From: Bombyx mori
Taxonomy: Eukaryota; Arthropoda; Insecta; Lepidoptera; Bombycidae
Length of the DNA: 64,000 nt
NCBI RefSeq assembly: GCF_030269925.1
Contig: NC_085107.1
Span: forward strand, 5,952,001 to 6,016,000
Direction of reading: 5' to 3'
Shown here one piece after another: positions 55,701 through 64,000 of the stretch; the first letter of the stretch is position 1, and each line of letters starts with the position of its first letter. A model generated the notes under the pieces. The model searched no databases, was not told the origin of the DNA, and worked only from the letters and a program-made list of their open reading frames with translations. A program made the position numbers and the translations under genes.

Positions 55701-58700
55701 GAAGTGTTGAACAACAATAATAGATGATTGGCTGAATTCATAGGCGACAGCGATTTTGTCAAATTGTAAGGCGGTTGCCCAAGTAGTGGCGGATAGGTGA
55801 GTCGCCACAAAGCTTACTACAAAGTATAGTGTCTCATTCATTCTCCGCAATTTTCTTGCGATGCTCTCCAGTTCTTAGATATGTTTATTCAAATTCGTAG
55901 CTTAATTCGTAGTTAAAAATTTATTACTTCACTATGAATAAATGAATAAATTAGAGGAATCCCCACAAACAAACAACAACCAAGAAACCGAATAAACAAA
56001 GAAGTTTGTGGAGATTAGTATAGAAAGAAAATAATGCAATTAGTATAGAAAGAAAATAATGTGAACTCCAAAACTGCTATGTAATATACACAAGCCACAA
56101 ACTAATAATAATAACAAAATTAAAGTTCTCATTTCAAGACATTATAATATTTTTTTTTATTGCTTAGATGGGTGGACTAGCTCACAGCCCACCTGGTGCT
56201 AAGTGGTTACTGGAGCCCATAGACATCCACAACGCAAATGCGCCACCCACCTCGAGACATAAGTTCTACTGTCTCAGTATAGTTACAACGGCTACCCCAC
56301 CCTTCGAACCGAAACGCATTACTGCTTCACGGCGGAAATAGGCGGGGTGGTGGTACCTACCCGTGCGGACTCCCAAGAGGTCGTACCACCAGTGATTACG
56401 CAAATTATAATTTTGCGGGTTTGATTTTTATTACACGATGTTATTCCTTCACTGTGGAAGTCAATCGTGAACATATTTTGTTGAGTACGTATTTCATTAG
56501 AAAAATTGGTACCCGCCTACGGGATTCGAACACCGGTGCATCGCTACATACGAATGCACCGGACGTCTTATCCTTTAGGCCACGACGACTAATCTCATAA
56601 TGTGTTAGTATTACAAAAAACTTAATATCTATTTAATTCATAAACTAAAACAGTACACCGAAATTAATTTTGTAAATGGATACCTGTAAAATTAGTGATG
56701 ACACTGGTCGGAACGCATTCTGGAAACTTTGGCACCCACTCCCCATTCTCACAGTGCATTGTGTTATCTCCTTTCAGCTTATAAAAACCGAAATGTATAC
56801 ACCTTGCCACTATTGAAGAGCCATGTGGAAAACTAGTTTCTTTCTGAAAGAACATTTCATGAAGCTTGTGTATACATTTGTACGTATTTTTATTAATATT
56901 TAATTAACTGATGTATAAGTTTGTGTTATTGTAAAGCGCGATATTATTGCAACACTTTTTTTTAATGTCGTCGTCGATAAGTCGTCCGGTGCATTCGTAT
57001 TGAGCGATGCACCGTTTCTAATGAAATACGTACTCAACAAACGTCCACGATTGACTTTCACGGTGAAAGAATAACATCGTGTAATAAAAATGAAACCCGC
57101 AAAATTATAATTTGCGTAATTAACCACCGCCCTGCCTATTTCTGCCGTGAAGCAGCAATGCGTTTCGGTTTGAAGGGTGGGGCAGCCGTAGTAACTATAC
57201 TTGAGACCTTAGAACTTATATCTCAAGGTGGGTGGCGCATTTACGTTGTAAATGTCTATGGGCTCCAGTAACCACTTAACACCTATGTCTATGGGCTCCA
57301 GTAACCACTTGGCTACGTTATGTCTATGGGCTCCAGTAACCACTTAGTGGGATGTGAGCTCGTCCACCCATCTAGCAATAAACAAAAAAAAAAAATTTTA
57401 GCTTTATTTTGCTACTCAAGCTTCTTCTTGACGTGTAGGTGAGCTCACGGGGCTCAACCCGAGTGTTGCTAACACTGGCCCTAGCCAGAGCCGTGCTTCG
57501 CAGAATATACCACCGGATCGGAAATGCGACCCACTGAGAAGATCCGGCGAGAAACTCATTGGGCTGTGTCTATGGGTTAATGCAATCATCGAGCCTCATT
57601 CGTCGCAAGCGATGGGTTCGACGAGGACGGTGACCGGTGCTTGTGGTACCTAAAAGTACTGTTAATGGATCGGGATACACTCTAGCAAGGGACAATAGTA
57701 CTGCTACAAAAAAGTGAAGTGGATGAATTCATATATCCATCCATCCATGTATCCAACTCAGTATTAGTTATTAATGGTGGCAGGACCTCTTGTGAGTCCA
57801 CACGGGTAGGTACCACCACCCTTTCTATTTCTGCCTTGAAGCAGTAATGCGTTTTGGTTTGAAGGACGGGGCAGCTGTTGTAACTATACTGAGAATTTAG
57901 AACATATATCTCAAGATGAGTGGCGCATTTACGTTGTAGATTTCTATGGGCTCTAGTAACCACTTACTTAACACCAGTTGGGCTGTGAGCTCCTCCACAT
58001 ATCCACCCATAAATTTATGTCACACGTGAATAGCACTTTCTTGATAAACTATCTATGTTTTTTACTGCAGCCTTGAAAATGCATATCCATAATTTTATTT
58101 TGATTGGTTATGTAATGGAAGTCATATATAGTATAGTAACCGGCAAACTTCTTGAGCAAATGACCTTGACTGCGCAGAACCGAATTTTAGATCACTTTGG
58201 TGGTGAGGGTGAGGCGCGACGGCAGGGGAAATCGTATCGAGCGCGTTATTGGTAGATCAGTCGAACCTTGCGTCCCGCACCGCGCCCTCGTTCCGCTTGC
58301 TCCCAAAAGTACGCTTGCGTACAGTGAAAAGTCTATCGTTATTAATCGTTAAGTTATTTGTTATAATTGCTTGTTGACTTTGTTGCCATTGCTATTTGTT
58401 GAGTGTTTGTTGATTTTTTATAAAAAATACACTATGCCGCGACAAACTGGTGTAGTATTTAAAAGAAAGGGTAGAAAAATTGTGTACGACGTATATTGCT
58501 TCATTATAAAACAAGGGAAGAATGATATGGACAAAGTAAAACAGACTTCGGAAGCAACAAAAACAGGGGATCAGGGAAGAAGAAAGTTACCGGAATGGAT
58601 AGTTTCGTTCAATCTGTAATAAAAAGATGTAATCATAATAACTACATAACAAGCAGCGAAACTCCGTACCGTAGAAAGGCTTCGAAAAATTTAAAGAAGA

Positions 58701-61700
58701 TATAAATTTTAATGGCTCGGTATGAAGTTTACGACGAATTATGAAAGAGCTAGGCTTCAGATGGAAAAAAAAACAGAAAATAATCGGAAGCTGGTAATTG
58801 AAAAAACTTGCATTCGATTACTACGAATCGAATAACTTCAAAAAATAATTAATTATAGACAAAAAAGTAGACCGAACCGACCGAGTTGTAAACTACACCG
58901 ATGATCCCTATGTCGACTCATCACGATGATAGCAACTCGGGTGATAAAAACAGTGATGATGATAGTCAAGATTATGATAACGAAAAAAAAATTACAAATA
59001 CCTGCTTCGCTTCAACTGAACCAAGACCTGGCAACAGCTCTAGTTTTGACTTAATAGAAGGAATATCTATTTTACCCCAAGATAAAATTTTTAATCTATA
59101 TTTTTTGTTGATGTTCTCATAAATATATAAATAAATACATATGTTGATTTTAATAATTTAATTGCATTATGACGGAGAGTAAGTAATGTTTTTGCACGTG
59201 AGTGTACCATGCGCAAACTTACCCCCACTACGTCGACAAATGCTCAAGAAGTTTGCCGGCTATTATAGCTGTTGTCTACAGCTTCACTCTCCTGACCAAA
59301 TATTATCACTTTAAAAAAAATGCGTCATTTCATTGCTTTCAACGCGAAAGAAGGACAAGTTAACACATTCACATTTATTTTATTAGTCGGTGAATATAGA
59401 TTTTAATATGAAGTTTCGATTATAATCTACGTTAAAATAAACTACAATGTGAGTTAGTGCAGTGAAGCTTACTTCAATTGAAGAATTTCTAAATGAAATT
59501 GCTAATAGTGGATGTTCGTGTTTGTATAAGCACTGCCTTAATATTGGTTGGAATCTACCATCTGAAACAGAAATGTGTAGTTAACTGTAAATGTGGGTAG
59601 TAATTGCATTTAATAGTATTTGATTCTTTTATACTATTTTAATGATAACTTTTGGAATGATTTCTAAATTTAAAAAGACTTAAGTTTGGTTCAAGAAATT
59701 TTGGTTTAAGCTCTTAATTACATTTGACAGAGGTAAATGTAATGTATTTAAGAACATTTAAAGTATACATTACCCGGAGTACTAGCGCAAAGCGGTCCTA
59801 CCCAGTTCCCATCGATGCACTTAATTTTGCAGATTAATCTTTCATTTAATGGACCAATCAAACCAGGAAATTTAACCTGTAAAGTGCATAGCACAAAATA
59901 TATCTCATTTGATATTTCTATTTATACATACTTTTAAAAACTTGAATAGATAATGTATATATACTTAATAAGATTCCAGCCTTTATGAAATAAGTTTAAC
60001 AAAGTTTAAATAAATTTAAGAAACAACATTTAAGGTTTTTCTAAATTTATAATCCTAGTTGGTTTTTTATATTCATTCATTTCTACATTAGACAAAATCT
60101 AATGAGTCAGCTTCAATTAAAACTTTAAACTTATATATTATGTTTAAAATTATCTCTTATAATCATAACATTACAACAGGCTAAGCATTTCAACACTCAA
60201 ATTTTTGTAACCAACAGGCTAAGCATTTCAACACTCAAATTTTTTGTTGGATCCACAAGTTAAAATATTGCTATTATTTTATTGTTTTCCTTTCATTTTT
60301 GTATTAAATTGTAATACAAAAATGTAAAAAATAGTAATGATATTGTAAAAGATATTCCATTTCCTAAACTGGATTACGGAGGTAATATTTTACTACAATG
60401 ATTTAGTCATTTTTAAATAAAACATACCTCAGATATTTTAGAGAAGTCCGCACGAATCCTATTTATATCAACTTTTTGATTAGGACTGGTTACATCAGGT
60501 AGGGAGCACTTAAAATCTTCTGAAAAAGTAATATTTTTTGTTGAACATAGATATAAAACATTTCAAGCTGTACATACAGTGCCTGCGGTTTTATACTTTT
60601 GACATTTTATTACTACTAATTTTTGTGATCTGAGTGATTATATGGTACCTAAGAGGTACTTTCAACAGTTACGGTGATGGTGTTTTATGTTTTGTATTGA
60701 CTTTATGAATCCTCTTAGTCAGAATGCTTATCAAGATCTTTAATGTAAAATATAATGAAACAGCAATCTTTTTTGTTTGCATAAAGCAGCTTGTCTGATC
60801 ATAATTTTTGTTTGCATAAAATTGGTAAACCTCAACCCATTAAATACTTTACACTTGAGTATTTTTTCTTTGTGGACTAATAAGCAACTTAAAAAGTTTT
60901 TAGAGACAAGAAATTTATTAAATACAAAACTATTTAATGATTTTTTTGTCTCTAACTTAAAACGATTACACACATATCATAAAAACTTTTTTTTAATATT
61001 TCTTTATTTGTTCTGTATATTATTTCATAATATTATACTTTCAGATTTTCCTTTGTGATGCATATTTTTGTGACACATATTTCAATTGCTGAGATGCATG
61101 CCTGGCTTATCAGGAAATGTATTACAATATTATTATTAAATCATTTGATGTCTTTTGCTGCGATTATTTCTTTGACAGCAGATTTTGCAACCCATTCTAA
61201 CTCCTATCAAAATATTATGCAGCTTTTCACTTGAGCTTTTGAGAAAAAGCCACCTCTTGAGTGTAAAGGATTAATTTTCAGTACCAACAAGGAATTGAAT
61301 TCTGTAGTGTTACCATTCTAAACAGATAACACTAAAAACCATGCCCCAACAAACACTTTATAGTAGTGGGGTAAAGTTATTGAGTGATATTAATTTATAC
61401 TAAGATATGACTATGAAAAATAGTACTCTGAATTGTGAGTGCTTACCTATTCAGAGGTATTTATTTTTTAATTAGACTACATTTAGCAACTAATTATTTT
61501 TTTACAATCATTTAATAGTACTGTTTGTGACATGTTTTGTTTAACAAATATTTAATCAATAAATCTTGGGCCCTCAAATTGGAAATTATTGCCACTATGC
61601 ACCCCTTCACACACCCCATAGGTCAAACTGGTAGTAGATTTTGCAAAGCACCACTACTACTAGATGCCATTGTTAAGTTGGCAAGGTTAAGTTGTTGGGG

Positions 61701-62337
61701 GTCACCCAAATAGAGGCATGACATTCCGTCCACACATAGATAGTCCTCAACCAAGCCACATTCTTACATGGTTGTCTCTACTCCATGATCTGCAAGCTAA
61801 GTTAATTACCCCTTCACAATAAGGTATCCATGTAACCTCTCTTACCAACCAATCCCGTTTCTACAGGATAACTGTCAGAGTACTGTAGTATGTGAGGAAT
61901 GAAGATCTTCATGATGATTTCCAAGTAGGTAGTATATGATGACAGTATCGGAACGCTTCTACGAAAAGGCGGCGCAACACGATAACTCTCTTATGTCGCA
62001 CCTCTGACTGCATATCCGACCCAGGCGAAGGGGAAACGCTGCCACCATCGCCCTAAGCATGGGACTATCGGACCCTATCGATTCTTTTGTTTTTGGGCTC
62101 TACAACCTCCGTTCTTCGTTCTTGTCGAACTCTTCGAATTTGTTATCAAGTTCTCTTCAGTTGAAAGCCTGAGATCACCTACCCGTCGGCGGGTAATTGA
62201 AATAGCCCTTTAGGCAATGGACGATTAGGTAGGGAAAAAAAGAAAGTAAAGCAGTTTCATTTACCTTCTGAAAAATCATCAATACCAGTGTCCTCACTGA
62301 CCACGAAGGGAATAAATATTAGCAACAAGAGCTGCAT
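52456..62337 (-). CDS. hig: Secreted Ig/sushi-domain protein, Hikaru genki-like (9 coding exons)
   Basis: Exons in order: 62337-62265, 60519-60428, 59876-59774, 56839-56684, 55415-55242, 54332-54198, 53873-53730, 53640-53431, 52718-52456. Together they total 1,350 nt, that is 449 residues plus stop. Every junction has GT/AG and agreeing phase. Residues 1-14 are a signal peptide (MQLLLLIFIPFVVS). Two N-terminal sushi-like segments follow (Cys 29, 71, 75, 85; then 85/103/119/131). There is one Ig domain at about 143-244 (RLDCVTP, WSWTQ, DTYTCATP), then three sushi domains at about 248-302, 307-361 and 366-425. No transmembrane segment follows. One Ig plus several sushi domains is the make-up of Hikaru genki, which is secreted into cholinergic synaptic clefts. 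Orthology is inferred from architecture only. Confidence 0.72.
53431..53640 (-). CDS. hig: Ig/sushi gene, coding exon 8 (end of sushi 1, sushi 2)
   Basis: Encodes HWSTSLPTC, closing the previous sushi domain, then C307 to C361 with VFQCAWGYRLVG and ECEHDGQWSGEVPIC. Donor GTAAGG. Confidence 0.85.
53730..53873 (-). CDS. hig: Ig/sushi gene, coding exon 7 (start of sushi 1)
   Basis: Encodes VVCPTINVSSPRLRQF and HFSCQSGFHLNGSAILTC between a TTTACAG acceptor and a GTAAGT donor, in phase with both neighbours. Confidence 0.85.
54198..54332 (-). CDS. hig: Ig/sushi gene, coding exon 6 (second half of Ig domain)
   Basis: Encodes YTHYRLTLSKM, then ARHSDTYTCATPTGHTNTV. DTYTC is the canonical Ig F-strand motif with the second cysteine. 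Flanked by TTTTCAG and GTGAGT. Confidence 0.85.
54350..55240. other. Intron of the Ig/sushi gene
   Basis: AT-rich intron between exons 5 and 6 with no repeat I can name. The ORF running over the exon at 54234-54464 is antisense shadow. Confidence 0.6.
55242..55415 (-). CDS. hig: Ig/sushi gene, coding exon 5 (first half of Ig domain)
   Basis: Encodes GDAPPTIQYAIISGSA and STLRLDCVTPRALGNPEWSW, giving the first Ig cysteine and the core tryptophan. Confidence 0.83.
55416..56149. other. Intron of the Ig/sushi gene
   Basis: No named element. It contains a short direct repeat near 56025-56060 (TTAGTATAGAAAGAAAATAA twice). Confidence 0.6.
56151..56589 (-). repeat. Bm1 SINE, full length, - orientation
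   Basis: Poly(T) at 56151-56158, the whole body, then the tRNA head reversed: GGGATTCGAACACCGG (B box), ACGTCTTATCCTTTAGGCC and ACGACGAC. It lies in the Ig/sushi intron, transcribed in the same direction as that gene. Confidence 0.93.
56684..56839 (-). CDS. hig: Ig/sushi gene, coding exon 4 (sushi-like)
   Basis: Encodes SSIVARCIHFGFYKLKG and MHCENGEWVPKFPECV, three of four sushi cysteines. The in-frame join to exon 3 uses the AAAG acceptor at 56840-56841. The nearby stronger-looking TTTCAG (start 56843) would put the frame out and meet a stop, unless a hidden exon precedes it. The acceptor is therefore the weakest point of the model. Confidence 0.7.
56957..57398 (+). repeat. Rearranged Bm1 SINE with internal triplication
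   Basis: It starts with a damaged tRNA head (the B-box region is deleted), then the usual body. A 26-bp tail segment occurs three times (57252, 57285, 57320), each copy ATGTCTATGGGCTCCAGTAA plus CCACTT. It ends AGCAATAAACAAAAAAAA. Confidence 0.9.
57413..57676 (-). mobile_element. LINE 3' end, - orientation
   Basis: GTAGGTGAGCTCACGGGGCT, GTGCTTCGCAGAATATACCA, CCCACTGAGAAGATCCGGCG and GACGAGGACGGTGACCGGTG match the complete LINE's 3' UTR and last ORF2 codons. 5' truncated. Confidence 0.82.
57774..58011 (+). repeat. Bm1 SINE, 5'-truncated
   Basis: GTGGCAGGACCTCTTGTGAG, AAGCAGTAATGCGTTTTGG and GTTGTAGATTTCTATGGGCT. Moderately diverged. Confidence 0.85.
58134..59265 (+). mobile_element. DNA transposon with terminal inverted repeats
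   Basis: CCGGCAAACTTCTTGAGCA (58140-58158) is the exact reverse complement of TGCTCAAGAAGTTTGCCGG (59241-59259). Similarity continues outward (GTAA against ATAG). The element is about 1.13 kb and carries a decayed transposase. A TA-type target duplication is possible, but the exact ends are uncertain. It sits in intron 3 of the Ig/sushi gene. Confidence 0.8.
58434..59122 (+). pseudogene. Decayed transposase of the TIR element
   Basis: The first piece (58434-58619) starts MPRQTGVVFKRKGRKIVYDV and is a helix-turn-helix-like basic N-terminus. A second piece in another frame near 58740 reads MKELGFRWKK. The third (58901-59122) is acidic (DDSNSGDKNSDDDSQDYDNE) and resembles the transposase C-terminus. 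Frameshifts and stops separate them, and most of the DDE core is absent. Similar N-termini occur in moth DDE-type transposases; the family was not settled. Confidence 0.65.
59774..59876 (-). CDS. hig: Ig/sushi gene, coding exon 3
   Basis: Encodes VKFPGLIGPLNERLIC and CIDGNWVGPLCAST, the C-terminal half of a sushi-like module (GNW..P.C). TTTACAG acceptor, GTAATG donor. Confidence 0.75.
60174..60247. repeat. Tandem duplication, 38-bp period
   Basis: CAACAGGCTAAGCATTTCAA followed by CACTCAAATTTTT occurs at 60174 and again at 60212, nearly identical. It is in intron 2 of the Ig/sushi gene, about 180-250 bp from exon 2. It looks like a recent duplication. Confidence 0.85.
60428..60519 (-). CDS. 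hig: Ig/sushi gene, coding exon 2
   Basis: Encodes DFKCSLPDVTSPNQK and RIRADFSKISE between TTTTTCAG and GTATGT. It carries the first extracellular cysteine (C29). Confidence 0.72.
60531..61960. other. Intron 1 of the Ig/sushi gene
   Basis: AT-rich intron sequence. Opposing ORFs at 60740-61058 are Phe/Leu/Asn-rich and look like chance. Confidence 0.55.
61960..62245 (+). mobile_element. Probable LINE 3'-UTR fragment
   Basis: TGAGATCACCTACCCGTCGG, AATTGAAATAGCCCTTTAGG and an A-rich end at 62235 match the tail form at 8596-8668. Upstream (61960-62150) is GC-richer sequence probably from the same element. It ends only about 20 bp from exon 1's donor. Confidence 0.55.
62265..62337 (-). CDS. hig: Ig/sushi gene, coding exon 1 (signal peptide)
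   Basis: ATG at 62337; MQLLLLIFIPFVVSEDTGID is a clear signal peptide followed by acidic residues. Donor GTAAAT after 24 codons and one base. Confidence 0.75.
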
Positions 62338-62653
62338 GATGGTATTTATTGATTGATTATTTATTAGTTTTTTTTACTTTTACTAATCGCTTAAACGATC
62401 ACTTATGAGCAGCGATATTATTAAGTAATATAGTCAGTTTAGTTAGGTATGTACATACATACTGTATAGCTAATTGTAGGTATTTTCATTTTCATTTTAC
62501 ACTGGGAATAGTTTAATTTGAGGTATTTTACCGTTTTTCTTTTAGACTTTTAAAGTTAAATATTGTCGTCTTTTTTTAAGGGATTTCATGACCTGGTAAC
62601 TGAGACCTTTAAGTCATGTCTTATATTAATTTATATTCATATTTTTATGAAAA

Positions 62654-63172
62654 ATTATATTGTGGAGGGAAATGAAATGAAGATGATTAATTTGAGACAT
62701 TAATCAACTGGGATGAAATTAAATGAGATGATACGGGATGAAATATATTATAATCTCAGTAAAATGGTGGTCAAATGACCAAAAAGTCCTTGTCGTATTA
62801 TCTACACTTTGTAGACCATAGATGATACCACACACTCACTTTTTGGCGGGAACGCGAGCAGTGAAGTTGTGTGATTTGTCTTATTTTGTCAATTTAGTGT
62901 TTCTTCAGATTTAAACGTGTAATAACGGTGGTTTATTAATTGTTTAATATGTGTGAGAGTGCACAAATGTGGGAAAATGAAACAAAGCCGCTGGATGTAG
63001 CTTCTCGGGATCCTCCAAAAAGTCTACTGAAAAATCTCAGTAACTGACCACCATTTTACTGAGATTATATTTCACCCCTATTCATCTCATTTCATTTAAT
63101 TTCATCCCAGTTGATTAATATCTCAAATTAATCATATTCACTTCATTTAATTTTATTTCCCTTCATATTATT
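62654..63172. mobile_element. Fold-back element with long imperfect inverted repeats
   Basis: The left arm (about 62654-62775) and right arm (about 63046-63172) are inverted copies. Shared words are TTAATCAACTGGGATGAAAT, TAAATGAGATGA-like and CTCAGTAAAATGGTGGTCA (62755-62775 and 63046-63064). Arms of about 120-130 bp flank a roughly 270-bp centre that contains the repeat also found at 47247-47447. It has no ORF and lies 320 bp upstream of the Ig/sushi start codon. Confidence 0.75.
62843..63022 (-). repeat. Central repeat of the fold-back element (pair of 47247-47447)
   Basis: TTTTTGGCGGGAACGCGAGC through GAAACAAAGCCGCTGGATGT and AGCTTCTCGGGATCC is the inverted counterpart of 47247-47447. TTTTTGGCGGGAAC matches an E2F-type site. 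Confidence 0.65.
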
Positions 63173-63539
63173 ATCAATCAATACATATCATCATCAATCA
63201 ATACATATAAAATCGTAACTGGTCGCTGTCTGCACATGGAAGATAGCTCAGAAAAACTATTATAGGGGGCTTTATGAACGCAATAGAACCCAAAACAATG
63301 ATTTTTAGAATTTTTGTCTGTTTATCTATTTGTCTGTGCGTTTGTGCACACTAATCTCAGAAACAGAACTGCCGATTTAAATGTGGTTTTCACTAATTTA
63401 TTGTGGTAAACTTTACTTAACATTAAGTGTTTGTTTCATGTCAACCGGTTCATAAATAAAAAGTTATGCCAATTTAAAGAATCACGTAGCTGGGCGTTTG
63501 TAGATTGTTTACGTCTGTGCAGCCGCGCGGATATACAAA
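63173..63539. other. Spacer before the R1 fragment
   Basis: AT-rich sequence, including a short direct repeat near 63172-63208 (ATCAATCAATACATAT twice). Nothing else recognised. Confidence 0.5.
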
Positions 63540-64000
63540 GCGTGCCGACTAGCCGGTGGGTTTTTCGTACTCACTTTGCGGAGCTGGTCCCCCGATTAAT
63601 AAGGACGGCCGGTTCTTTGAGCCGACTGCTCCCGAATATCGGAGGGCTGGATCAGGTTCTACGCCGCCTCTACGCGGGGGTGGTGCGATCGATGGCTCTA
63701 TACGGTGCGCGTGTATGGGCTGAGCCGCGCAATCGGGCTGCTATGGCTCGGCTCCTGCCCCGGCTGCAGCGCACCGTTGCTATCAGGGTCATCCGTGGAC
63801 ATCGCACCGTCTCCTTCAAAGCGGCGTGTGTTGGCGGGCGATGCTGCCGTAGGAGCTGAAGGCGGAGTCGCTCGCTGCTGACTGTCGGTGGCGCAGCGAG
63901 CTTCGTGCTCTGGGAGTGGCACGTCTTTCTAATAGTGAGTTGCGGGCGCGGAAGGCCCATTCTCAGCGGTCCGTGCTCGAATTTTGGTTGAGGCGGTTGG
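63540..64000 (+). pseudogene. R1-clade LINE ORF2 fragment, runs off the window
   Basis: The + frame reads SRWVFRTHFAELVPRLIRTA, LSRLLPNIGG, RRLYAGVVRSMALYGARVW and IRVIRGHRTVSFKAAC, the thumb region typical of R1-clade elements. Near 63830 the frame shifts. The next frame has a stop where a Trp is usual, then ELKAESLAADCRWRSELRAL and ARKAHSQRSVLEFWLRRL to the window edge. It is 5' truncated and broken, and clearly GC-richer than its surroundings. Confidence 0.8.

Noticed and set aside
60740..61058. Opposing 77- and 93-codon ORFs
   Set aside because: AT-rich intron sequence; Phe/Leu/Asn-rich translations with no motif and no phase-compatible splice sites.
1..64000. CRISPR array, operon, prophage or bacterial system
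   Set aside because: Spliced genes, SINEs and LINEs show this is animal nuclear DNA. No regularly spaced repeats or prokaryotic gene order are present.

Overview
The window is a lepidopteran nuclear genome, almost certainly silkmoth (Bombyx mori or close kin). The evidence is AT-rich introns peppered with Bm1 SINEs (tRNA-like head, shared tail) and several moth-type LINE, Helitron, mariner and MITE remnants. Identifications were made from memory of the families, with no database search.

Three host genes are supported. (1) Fkbp14, + strand: an ER-luminal FK506-binding prolyl isomerase with EF-hands and a C-terminal HDEL. It has four coding exons (3362-3552, 40398-40486, 40997-41184 or 41250, 42325-42507), and its first intron is about 36.8 kb. 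(2) A heparanase (GH79 endo-beta-glucuronidase), + strand: one uninterrupted 515-residue exon at 47806-49353 with both catalytic glutamates. (3) A secreted Ig/sushi protein, - strand: nine coding exons from 62337 down to 52456. I assembled it by phase-matched GT/AG sites into a 449-residue protein resembling Hikaru genki, the synaptic-cleft protein. It converges on the heparanase gene.

Most of the rest is mobile DNA. The giant Fkbp14 intron holds a complete Jockey-like LINE on the - strand (27405-32712). Both of its ORFs are intact, it has a poly(A) tail, and its 10-bp target duplications split a Bm1 copy. The intron also holds an internally deleted mariner, a small Helitron, a MITE with GGAACGAAGTTCCTT ends, and many Bm1 and LINE-tail fragments. 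Between Fkbp14 and heparanase (44.6-47.45 kb) is a nest of LINE fragments and an unidentified GC-rich block. The introns of the Ig/sushi gene hold Bm1 copies and a 1.1-kb DNA transposon with decayed transposase. Upstream of that gene lies a large fold-back element. The right edge is a truncated R1-clade LINE.

The most notable host observation is in Fkbp14 exon 3. A 66-bp in-frame extension between two tandem GT donors encodes a second, more canonical EF-hand loop, so splice choice could give proteins with two or three calcium-binding loops. All three host gene products are predicted to enter the secretory pathway, but I see no evidence that they act together.
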